From: Methanosarcina sp. UBA289
GTDB lineage: Archaea > Halobacteriota > Methanosarcinia > Methanosarcinales > Methanosarcinaceae
Reading direction: 5' to 3'
DNA: 64,000 nt
NCBI GenBank assembly: GCA_002496565.1
Contig: DAKJ01000018.1
Coordinates: 517,772-581,771 of the forward strand
The notes beneath the pieces were generated by a model that ran no database searches, was not told where the DNA came from, and saw nothing but the letters and a program-made list of their open reading frames with translations. Made by a program: the position numbers and the translations under genes. This document shows, piece by piece, positions 8,787-16,886 of this stretch. The stretch's first letter is position 1, and each line of letters begins with the position of its first letter.

Positions 8787-8860
8787 TAGTCAACCCTCAG
8801 TATATAAAGCAAAGGTAATATTCTCTAACCAGTATATAAGGCTATAGTTAAATACCCAGT

Positions 8861-8889
8861 ATCCTATATAAATACACTATATATAGGAT
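8861..8889 (-). promoter_or_regulatory. tbp promoter with inverted TATA repeat
   Basis: ATCCTATATA (8861-8870) and TATATAGGAT (8880-8889) form a perfect 10-bp inverted repeat with a nine-base centre, about 75 bases upstream of the tbp ATG. Each arm contains a TATA-like core, so TBP itself could bind in either orientation. Autoregulation is an inference. Confidence 0.5.
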
Positions 8890-8971
8890 ATAAATACGAC
8901 AGAAAAACTTAAATTAAAGGCGCCCGTGATTCAAAAAAAATTAAATATATAAAAGGAAGCTATTTATCATT

Positions 8972-10096
8972 TCAGGAACCAGAGTTTTCGAACTTCTTGA
9001 GACCTTCAAGAATAGAATCATACTTTACACAGACTCTCTGGAGAAGGTCACCCTCAACACTACGGTGAGTGGGTATCAGGATCTGAGCTCCTTTTTCGAT
9101 TTTAACCCCGCTTTTTGAAATACCATAGTCAGGTGCGATAAGGACTCCATCTGCGGAAATTCCAAGAGAAAGGTCGTTTACGATTCTTGAAACCATTTCA
9201 GTTGCCGGTTTTACCTTTTTCTCAATAAGAACAGCAGAAGAAGTATATCTCTCCCTAGTATCGTTAATTTTCTTAATACTGTTCTCCACTATTTTGAGGT
9301 CCACTTCATCAGGAAGTTCTTCAGCGAGTAGGGCGATTGCTTCTATGAGGTCTTCAAAAGTTGTTGAATGCATCTCAAGGATTTCTCCATCGCAATAATG
9401 CCGTACATTATCGGCGTACCCGGCTGAAATCACGACCACATCTGCCTCAAGCAGGTGGGAGATTTCTTCCTTTGAGGGTGAGTAGGCATTTACTACGAAG
9501 TATTCCCTGATCCCGCACATATTCATAAGAGATTCGTACATGGGAGTTACTGCAATGGTCTTCTTTCCTATCCAGAGATTGATTTCACTCTGCTCGCCCT
9601 GAGATTTCAAAAGTTCAAGGATTTTCTCTTTTATGGCACTCGGATCATTTCTTTTAAGTCCGAAATAATCTGCAAAAAGAGGGGTTGTGGAAAGCTGCCT
9701 GCTTCTCCCACAAGGCACGGATTCTACAAAGCCTCGTTCTATAAGGTCCTTTATATGGTCGTAAGCTCCGCTTCCTCTCATATCAATAAGGTCTGACTGG
9801 AGCAGGGGCTGGTGATAGGCAATCATAGAAAGAGTACGAAGTTTCGGGGCTGAAAGCTCTTTTGGAGCAACTTCCCGCATAAGCTCAGAGTATTCAGGCT
9901 TGACCTGCATGACATATCGCTCCCCAAGATCAAGAATCTCTATACTGGATCCTCGGGAAGAATAAGCCTCTGTCAATATCTGTATTGCCGAAAGAACGGC
10001 TTTCTTGGGTTTTCCTGTGATTTTCGTAAGCTTTTCGAGGCTTACTGCCCTACCAGCAGCAAAAAGCGCGGCTTCGATGATCTCAAGCTCACTCAT
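8972..10096 (-). CDS. scpB: Segregation and condensation protein ScpB with extra C-terminal domain
   Basis: 374 residues, about twice the usual ScpB length. The first 175 or so form the two winged-helix domains of ScpB (IIEAALFAAGRAVS; LRTLSMIAYHQPLLQSDLIDMRG; VPCGRSRQLSTTPLFADYFGL), which bind ScpA in the SMC ring. Residues roughly 180-374 are an additional domain I do not recognise. It has a Rossmann-like opening (HLLEADVVVISAGYADNVRHY) and a beta-rich end (IEKGAQILIPTHRS). The ATG at 10096 has GGAAGTGAG before it; a GTG three codons upstream is the alternative. It lies 123 bases after scpA in the same direction. Confidence 0.85.
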   Translation of the reverse strand: MSELEIIEAALFAAGRAVSLEKLTKITGKPKKAVLSAIQILTEAYSSRGSSIEILDLGERYVMQVKPEYSELMREVAPKELSAPKLRTLSMIAYHQPLLQSDLIDMRGSGAYDHIKDLIERGFVESVPCGRSRQLSTTPLFADYFGLKRNDPSAIKEKILELLKSQGEQSEINLWIGKKTIAVTPMYESLMNMCGIREYFVVNAYSPSKEEISHLLEADVVVISAGYADNVRHYCDGEILEMHSTTFEDLIEAIALLAEELPDEVDLKIVENSIKKINDTRERYTSSAVLIEKKVKPATEMVSRIVNDLSLGISADGVLIAPDYGISKSGVKIEKGAQILIPTHRSVEGDLLQRVCVKYDSILEGLKKFENSGS

Positions 10097-10219
10097 AAAT
10101 CTCACTTCCAGAAAAAGAATAAAAGTATTCTTTATTCAGATTAATTAGTAATAGGATGGATTTAATCAATAATTTATACATTTTTTAAATAAGATGGTGT
10201 TCCAAAGTTTAAATAATAT

Positions 10220-11239
10220 TCAAGGTGCGGTTAACTTAGGCTCTTCATCCAGATTTTCGTGTGTATAGATTTCCACTGTAGACTCCTGTCCCGAAGAGCC
10301 TTCAATTTCAGTTTTTGGGAGTTCGGCTCTTGATTGTGTCACCATCTTATGAAAAAGAGGTGGATTTGCTTCAGTGGAGAAGCCGGATTCCTCTCCCGGA
10401 TAGATATATAACTCCTCGAAAAATTCTTTCTGGAAAAGCCAGATCTTCCTGCTTGAGGCAAGGAAAAGAAGAGAAAGATAATCCATAATCCGGTCTTCGC
10501 TTATTTCCAGAAAACTGGAAAAGGCTACTACAGACTGCTTCTTAAATAATTCGGTAAGCTTTTCCCACATCAGGGACAGCCGAGAGCTAATAGCCTCGTC
10601 ATGAGCAATGCCCAATACATCCCCTGTAGTGAGCTGAGGACGAAGATTGGATTCTTCTGAAACCTTGCTGGCTTTTTTTTCTTTTTTTCTTGAGAGGCTT
10701 TTTTCGGCTTTTTTGAGTTCAAGAATTAGTTCATTGAGTGTTACTGGCCTTGTGGAAATACGCCGGACAGGAAGCTTCGGAATAGGAAACTCCTCAGGCT
10801 CAGGGGAATCGAAATCGTCAGGAAAATCAGACTCAAATTCATCGATCTCTTCCTCCTCGACCTCAAGGATTCCCAAAGATTTCATGCGAAGAAGAATAGC
10901 AGAATAAAGAAGTGTCCTTGAAGAAATTCTAAGGTCCATCTTCTTGAGCTCTTCCACTCTTCCCAGGAAACTGTCAGTAAGCTGTACGATATCAATATCC
11001 CAAGGATCGATCTTTCCGCCTCTTGCAAGCTCAACCAGTATACCCAAGGGTTCGTATGTCTCAAACTCCGAAATATCAAGCAAGTTCCAATCAATTCCAA
11101 GGCACGAAAGAGTACCTGGCAGCCCATAAGTTTCTGGATCCGCAAAAAGATAGTCGTTTTCCCCGGATTCACTAACCTTACGAGCTTGGAGTTGAGGAAG
11201 TTCAAACGCTGCCCCAGCATTATTCATAAGTTCAGCCAT
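10220..11239 (-). CDS. scpA: Segregation and condensation protein ScpA (kleisin)
   Basis: 339 residues. The N-terminal kleisin helix that contacts the SMC neck is seen in EPLGILVELARGGKIDPWDIDIVQLTDSFL (about 62-91). A long acidic linker with a run of Glu/Asp lies around 125-150. The C-terminal winged helix that binds the SMC head lies around 225-290. Its first eight bases overlap the smc stop, so translation is probably coupled. The length is larger than bacterial ScpA because of an N-terminal lead of about 50 residues and a C-terminal tail. It bridges the two SMC heads and recruits ScpB. Confidence 0.92.
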   Translation of the reverse strand: MAELMNNAGAAFELPQLQARKVSESGENDYLFADPETYGLPGTLSCLGIDWNLLDISEFETYEPLGILVELARGGKIDPWDIDIVQLTDSFLGRVEELKKMDLRISSRTLLYSAILLRMKSLGILEVEEEEIDEFESDFPDDFDSPEPEEFPIPKLPVRRISTRPVTLNELILELKKAEKSLSRKKEKKASKVSEESNLRPQLTTGDVLGIAHDEAISSRLSLMWEKLTELFKKQSVVAFSSFLEISEDRIMDYLSLLFLASSRKIWLFQKEFFEELYIYPGEESGFSTEANPPLFHKMVTQSRAELPKTEIEGSSGQESTVEIYTHENLDEEPKLTAP

Positions 11240-14200
11240 TAAGCTTCACCCCGGTAATGCTGGTAAGGTTATTTTCCTGCATTGTAACTCCTATCGTCCT
11301 GGAAGCGGCCTGAATCATAGGTTTTCTTAAGGAAACAACAATAAACTGGACTTTTGATCCAGAGGTTTTAACACGCCTTGAAACCCTTTCCACATTCCAG
11401 CCGTCCAGAAACATATCAATTTCATCAAAAGCATAGAAAGGAGCAGGACGGTATTGCTGGATGGCAAAAATGAAAGCAAGTGCGGTAAGACTTTTTTCTC
11501 CTCCAGACATTGCCTCGATTCTTTGGAGAGTTTTTTCCTTGGGCTGCGCCCGAAGAGTCATACCCCCTGCAAAAGGGTCATCAGGGTCATCGAGCAAGAG
11601 TTCACCCATGCCGTCAGAAAGCTCATGGAAAATCTCCTTGAAATTGGAATTAATGCCCGTGTAAGCTTCCATAAACGCATCCCGCTTTAACTGCTCATAT
11701 TGGTCGATGCGCTCAAGGAGCTGCTCTCTCTCGGTAAAGAGAATATCCCGTTTTTCCTGTAAATCCGAAAGCCTTAATTCTACCTCATTGTACTCGTCAA
11801 TTGCTCGCATGTTTACGGGCTCAAGCCGCCGGAGAGCTTCATCTATTGCCTGAATCCGCATGTAAACGGTCTCGTAATTCGGAACTTCATCAGTTTCCTC
11901 TATGCCTCTTTTGAGAATTTCTTCAAGAAACTGCTTTTCCTGGTCAAAAAGAGCATTTCTCGTAGCTGTGAGCGTAAGTACCTGCTGCTTTGCTTTTTCA
12001 AGCGTAGTCGACGCAATACTTACCCTACGCTTGACCGCATTGTATTCGGCCTGAACTTTCTCCCGTTCTTGCTGGAGCCCTAGAAGTTCATCCGAAAGTT
12101 CAACTTCCCTGGCTTTCTTTTCCTCGAGCTTTGCCTCAAATTCCTTTATTTTTATTTTAAGAGAGTGAACTTTCTCCAGTTTTGAAGCTTTCTTCTCATC
12201 AAGCTCTCTGATAAGTTCCTTCGCTTCGGCAATCTTCTGTTCAGCATATTCTTTTTCAAGCTGCAAGGCATTTAGAGTAGCTTCGGTATCCCGGATGCGC
12301 CCCTCAAGCCTGCGCAGTTCCTCGTCAACGAATTCTAGCTTTTTATTAATTTCAGGTAGAGGAGAATCCGCAAGTTTTGCTTCAAGTTCGGAGATCTGCG
12401 TCTCAAGTTCGAAGACAACCTTTTCCTTGTCGGCTTTTTCCGCAATTACCCTTTCCATTTCAGCCCCTAATTCGGTTCTTGATTCCTCAATTGCTTTAAG
12501 GTCAGCTTGTTTGGATTCAAGAAGTTCAGCAAGTTTTGTCTCCCTGCCTGCGATCTCCTCAAGCTGGTGCTCCTTTCTTGAAATTGTAGCCTCACAATCC
12601 CGAATTTTCCGGCTCAACTCGAAAAGATGGCTTTCGATGTTGTCCTGCTTGCTTATGGCTGCATTTCGGCTCGCATCCAAGGACTTAATTTCCTCTGCAA
12701 GTTCAAGCAGTTTATCTTTTTCTGCAGCCGCAAAAGAAATTCCCGATTTAGAGGAGACTGACCCTCCTACCATTGCTCCACTTTTCTCCAGAAGTTCACC
12801 TTCAAGGGTTACCATTCTTGCCTTTCCCATGAGGCGGCGGGCACTTGCAAGGTTTTCCATAACAAGAGTGTCCTGGAAAACATACCAGAAAGCAGGCTCA
12901 AAATGGGAATCAAATTCGATAAGGTCAATTGCGTACCCTATTACTCCGTTTTCATAACTGAGATTTTCAAGCGGTCTAGGTGCTTTCATTTTGTTGAGAG
13001 GAAGGAAAGTAGCTCGCCCTTCTTTTCTGCGCTTGAGATATTCGATTGCTTCAGCAGCATCTGCATCTGTATCCACTACAATAGCCTGCATCCGGTTTCC
13101 TGCAGCAATCTCCAGAGCTGTGGAGTATTGCCTGTCCACTCTTCCAAGCTGGGCAATAGTTCCATGAATTCCGAAAAGGTCTTCCTGCCTTGCAGCTAGT
13201 ATCACACTCTCCACAGCCCTGGAAAAGCCTCTGCCCTGTTCAGAAGCACGCACTCTTGCTTCCGTAATCGTGTATTCCTGCTGTAGACTATGAAGCCGGC
13301 TCTCAAGTTTCCTGATATCTTCCTTTATCCTGAAATGGCTGCTTTCGATATCATCACGATCACGAATAAGGGATTCCAGATTTTCGGAAAGCTTTTCAAG
13401 CTCGTACCTGACAGAAAGCGTATCACTGTCAGAAGTAGCAACAGCTGCTTCGGCGTCCCTTATCTGGTTTTCAATCTCCCGGAGTTCCGAAGATTTTCTC
13501 CGGAGGGTATCAAGAAGCCTATCCTCGGTTCGGATTAGCTCGTTTTTCTCGTTTTTTACATCCTCAAGCTTCTTCCTGGCAGTCATGAGTTCGTCCCGTG
13601 TAGCAGCAAATTTTGCGTCTACATCCGCAATCCTACTCTGGAGCAGCATGCGCTCGGTTTTGCGCTCGGAAAGTTCGGAAGAAATGCTATCTTTTCTAAG
13701 GTTTTCGGCTTCAATTTTTTCTTCGAGTTCCCCGACCTTGCCCTTGGTGGAATCGATATCTACAAAGGCTTTCCTGCGCCTGGAGTCAGCTTCCTCAAGT
13801 TCAGATTCCGAAAGCTCGATACTATCTACACAGCGAGAAATTTCTCCCTTAGTCTCTTCGATATCCTTCTTTATCTGAAGCTGTTCATCCTCTCCTTTTT
13901 TCCGAATCTCAAGAGAAAGACTTTCCAGGGCTTCTTCAAGGGCCTGAAGCTCCTGCATTCTTTCGTTCAGAAGGAGCTGGACTTTTTCGAGATGTTCTTC
14001 CTTTCCTGCAAGTTCCTTATCCACATTCTGCAGTTCAGCCCTTGCGTCCTTGAGTTTAGACAGAAGGACATATCCTTCAAATTTGACTTTTTCAGCCTTA
14101 AGTGCCTGGTATTTTAAAGCCTGGTCGCGTTCCCCTGCCAGTTTTTCTAACTGAGTGCGTACCTCTTCAAGGATTATATCCACACGCTCAATTTGCTGTC

Positions 14201-14759
14201 TTACAACTTCCAGTTCCCCAAGCGCCTTTTGCTTACGTTCATCAAATTCTGCAACCCCTGCGATTTCATCGATAATCTTTCTTCTTTCTACAGAGGACAT
14301 GGAGATAATCTGCGTAACATCTCCCTGCATAACCACATTGTAACCTTCAGGCGTTATTCCAGCTTTTGCAAGCTGGGAATGGATTTCTCCAAGACTTACG
14401 GCTTTCCCATTAAAATAAAAATAGCTATAGTATCCGCTTTTCGTCCGCCGGATCTTTCTTGAGACTTCAACCTCATCAAGTTCCAGAGGTAACTTATGGT
14501 CAGAGTTGTCAAAACGGATCGTGACCTGAGCAAAGTCAGGCTTTTTTGATGTATCACCGTTGTAAATCAGATCGGTAAGTTTTTCAGCCCGAAGAGTCCT
14601 TGAACTGGTGAGCCCCAGTGCAAAAAGAATCCCGTCTATTATGTTAGACTTCCCACTCCCATTTGGGCCCGAAATTGTAGTAAAGTCATTATAAAAGGGA
14701 ATCTTTACTTTTTTTCCGAAAGACTTAAAATTAACAAATTCAATCTCTTTTATATACAC
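11232..14759 (-). CDS. smc: Chromosome segregation ATPase SMC
   Basis: 1175 residues. Walker A GPNGSGKS is at 31-38. Two long coiled coils flank a hinge (about 500-660, with GRATFLPLNKM and GAMVGGSVSSKSG). The C-terminal signature MSGGEKSL and Walker B FYAFDEIDMFLD complete the ABC-type head. It dimerises at the hinge and forms the condensin ring with ScpA and ScpB. I start at the GTG complementary to 14757-14759 because AGAGG lies six bases upstream. A TTG five codons earlier is an unlikely alternative. It is preceded by the repeat protein gene at 14814 and overlaps scpA, making one operon. Confidence 0.97.
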   Translation of the reverse strand: MYIKEIEFVNFKSFGKKVKIPFYNDFTTISGPNGSGKSNIIDGILFALGLTSSRTLRAEKLTDLIYNGDTSKKPDFAQVTIRFDNSDHKLPLELDEVEVSRKIRRTKSGYYSYFYFNGKAVSLGEIHSQLAKAGITPEGYNVVMQGDVTQIISMSSVERRKIIDEIAGVAEFDERKQKALGELEVVRQQIERVDIILEEVRTQLEKLAGERDQALKYQALKAEKVKFEGYVLLSKLKDARAELQNVDKELAGKEEHLEKVQLLLNERMQELQALEEALESLSLEIRKKGEDEQLQIKKDIEETKGEISRCVDSIELSESELEEADSRRRKAFVDIDSTKGKVGELEEKIEAENLRKDSISSELSERKTERMLLQSRIADVDAKFAATRDELMTARKKLEDVKNEKNELIRTEDRLLDTLRRKSSELREIENQIRDAEAAVATSDSDTLSVRYELEKLSENLESLIRDRDDIESSHFRIKEDIRKLESRLHSLQQEYTITEARVRASEQGRGFSRAVESVILAARQEDLFGIHGTIAQLGRVDRQYSTALEIAAGNRMQAIVVDTDADAAEAIEYLKRRKEGRATFLPLNKMKAPRPLENLSYENGVIGYAIDLIEFDSHFEPAFWYVFQDTLVMENLASARRLMGKARMVTLEGELLEKSGAMVGGSVSSKSGISFAAAEKDKLLELAEEIKSLDASRNAAISKQDNIESHLFELSRKIRDCEATISRKEHQLEEIAGRETKLAELLESKQADLKAIEESRTELGAEMERVIAEKADKEKVVFELETQISELEAKLADSPLPEINKKLEFVDEELRRLEGRIRDTEATLNALQLEKEYAEQKIAEAKELIRELDEKKASKLEKVHSLKIKIKEFEAKLEEKKAREVELSDELLGLQQEREKVQAEYNAVKRRVSIASTTLEKAKQQVLTLTATRNALFDQEKQFLEEILKRGIEETDEVPNYETVYMRIQAIDEALRRLEPVNMRAIDEYNEVELRLSDLQEKRDILFTEREQLLERIDQYEQLKRDAFMEAYTGINSNFKEIFHELSDGMGELLLDDPDDPFAGGMTLRAQPKEKTLQRIEAMSGGEKSLTALAFIFAIQQYRPAPFYAFDEIDMFLDGWNVERVSRRVKTSGSKVQFIVVSLRKPMIQAASRTIGVTMQENNLTSITGVKLNG

Positions 14760-14813
14760 AGAATGCCTCTGCAATTTTACGTTTTTGAGAAAGTTTCTGT
14801 CTTTTAAGCTTTA

Positions 14814-15812
14814 TTACGCACGAGAACTTTTCCTGCTACATGTAATAAGTTCAGCATCCTCGTTTTCCCGTACGTCCACGGACTCCTCTATCAAATGCTT
14901 TTTTGAAGGCCTCTCGGCGATTATATATTCACATTTATAATCATCTGCAGATTGAGTTTTCGCAGGATCTGTCCTAACAGCAGAAGGCTGCCTTTCAGGG
15001 AACGATGATCTAGGAGCTTGCTGTCTGAACTGTGTTCTAATCGATGGTTGTTGCCTGGCAGGTTCTCTAATCGGAGGCCCCTGTCTCATAGTGCCTCTAA
15101 GCCCTCTTTTATCACCGCTTTCTGCAATAATATATTCACATTTGGTTTCGGCTTCTTCTCTATCAAGCTCTGTTGGCTCGACCTCCCTGAACTTCAGCTG
15201 AACCTTTGCACCTGTACCTGGTAGGAAGGCAGGAGCTTCCTTGAATTGACCCCGTCTGTATGCCGGGTTTTCTTTTCTGAGCTCAGAATTTTGTTTGGAT
15301 TTTCTGGAAAGAGGTGGAAGGTCCAAAGGATCTTCAGGGAGAGCTAGAGTAATAGAAGATGGAACAACGGAAGGTGGAGCAACGGGAGTGGTCTTTTTCG
15401 CATCCTCCAGCTGTTTAGCGAGATCTCCGATCTGCGTTTCTAATTTTTTAATAAGCGTTTTCTGGTCGAGCAGTTCACGGACGAGCCCATCCTGAATGCC
15501 TGCAAGTTCCCTCAGCTTCCGGTCAACTGTTCCCGAGTCATTTTCCCCTGGTGCTTTCAGTTCAGTTTTTAATTCATTGAGGATTGAAGCTTTGAGTAAA
15601 GCAGGGTTAGGGATTCCCATAAGCTCTGTCCTGATTTCGGAGAGAACAAGATCCTTGATGGAGTCCGGATCGGAATCATTTTCCATTTCGGCCCGCAGTT
15701 CATTGAGAACCGAAACCTTAATCGATTTCTTGAGAGTCTCGAGCTCCTCATAGGTTATCGATAGTCGCCTTTTAAGCGGTGTATTATGCACGTCCCTCTG
15801 TCCAGTTCTCAT
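14814..15812 (-). CDS. Repeat-containing protein of unknown function, first gene of the smc operon
   Basis: 332 residues from the ATG behind AGAGGT (seven-base spacer); an upstream extension of 26 codons lacks a ribosome site. Residues 31-85 hold three 21-residue helical repeats (IKVSVLNELRAEM, IKDLVLSEIRTEL, LKASILNELKTEL). A predicted coiled coil follows at about 110-140. A proline- and glutamine-rich, probably disordered, region then contains two copies of KCEYIIAE at 224-231 and 293-300. No family is recognised. It lies only 54 bases before smc in the same direction, so a role with the condensin complex is a reasonable inference. Confidence 0.75.
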   Translation of the reverse strand: MRTGQRDVHNTPLKRRLSITYEELETLKKSIKVSVLNELRAEMENDSDPDSIKDLVLSEIRTELMGIPNPALLKASILNELKTELKAPGENDSGTVDRKLRELAGIQDGLVRELLDQKTLIKKLETQIGDLAKQLEDAKKTTPVAPPSVVPSSITLALPEDPLDLPPLSRKSKQNSELRKENPAYRRGQFKEAPAFLPGTGAKVQLKFREVEPTELDREEAETKCEYIIAESGDKRGLRGTMRQGPPIREPARQQPSIRTQFRQQAPRSSFPERQPSAVRTDPAKTQSADDYKCEYIIAERPSKKHLIEESVDVRENEDAELITCSRKSSRA

Positions 15813-16455
15813 AAAAGTACCTCTTATGATAAATTCGGGTTCCGAGTTCCTGACTGCCTGGAATTTTCTGGTGACAAGGCAGATCAGCACAATATAATTA
15901 AATTGATTAGATCATAGGAATTTAAATAATATGTACAAAGTACATGTAATCTTACTTTAAATATATATGGTAATCGATAGTTTTTCCGGCCCTATAGCAC
16001 GTAATAACAAGAAGATCATTTTATTAATTTTTGTCGAAATATTTCACAGAAACTAACTGGAGACGCAGGAAAGCCGAGAGAAAAAATTTCCAGAAATGAA
16101 ATACATGTTTTTAAGGAAATAATAGAAGGACAATAAAGGAAAATAACAGAGAACTAGGAATAAAAAAGTCATGAAATAAAAGAGAATAATAAACCGAATA
16201 AGAATTTAGATAAATAATTTTCGACATATCCTTTGTAAAAAAAACAATAAATAGGAAATACCGGTTTACATCCCGCATCCTTGCGCAAATCGAGCGAGAA
16301 TAATATTCAAATATAAGAGATTCATGGACAAATCCTAAGAGAAAAGGTTGATAATATCGCGAAAATAGGGAATGAAACCCAAGCTTAACTTTAAAATATA
16401 AGGAGTTAAAGAGTTGGATTTCAATAAGGGGATGAAAATTTTTTAAGGGGAAGTG
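15813..16455. other. AT-rich intergenic region upstream of the smc operon
   Basis: About 640 bases. It contains the smc-operon promoter region with the palindrome at 15931-15945 and TATA-like TTTAAAT next to it. From 16000 to 16440 the DNA is AT-rich with no reading frame or repeat I can support. Confidence 0.5.
15931..15945 (-). promoter_or_regulatory. Palindrome next to the smc-operon TATA box
   Basis: ATGTAC-AAA-GTACAT is a perfect six-base-arm palindrome directly upstream of ATTATTTAAATT on the minus strand, about 120 bases before the first gene. It overlaps where the BRE would lie, so it may be an operator. No regulator is known for it. Confidence 0.4.
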
Positions 16456-16695
16456 TTAGTTAATGGATGAAAAGGAGCCCTCAAAATCGACCAGTACATT
16501 CTCCCTTGATTGAATTCTGGAAGAGGTGCAGTCCATTTCCGCAGCAGTTTCATTAACAATAGAACCGTGGGTTCCGATGCTTTCAAGGAAAAATTGAACC
16601 TCCTCAAGCTCTGGCTCACGAAAATGATCCATTTCAATTATATCCATAATAACACTCAACACGTTTTTGTGTAAGTGATTGGTAATTCTGGTCAT
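16456..16695 (-). CDS. Small acidic protein of unknown function
   Basis: 79 residues, beginning MTRITNHLHKNVL and rich in Glu and Asp (EMDHFREPELEEVQ). A TATA-like TTATTTATATTT lies about 27 bases before the ATG, which would make the message nearly leaderless. An internal ATG (second Met, residue 17) is an alternative start. It contains no recognised domain. It stands alone between the smc operon and feoB. Confidence 0.42.
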   Translation of the reverse strand: MTRITNHLHKNVLSVIMDIIEMDHFREPELEEVQFFLESIGTHGSIVNETAAEMDCTSSRIQSRENVLVDFEGSFSSIN

Positions 16696-16886
16696 CGGAA
16701 ATAAACACGATGTATCAAATATAAATAATTTGTGTTAAAAGCAAAATACCCCGAAATAGAGGGAACAACCTTATTAACATATAAATGTTGTGCCCGGCAT
16801 TGAGAACCTTTCCTTTTAAAAAATAACCGATTTAGCCAATAAGAAAATAAAGCTGCTTTTCGAGGCTAAGGTAAGTAAGAAAATAT

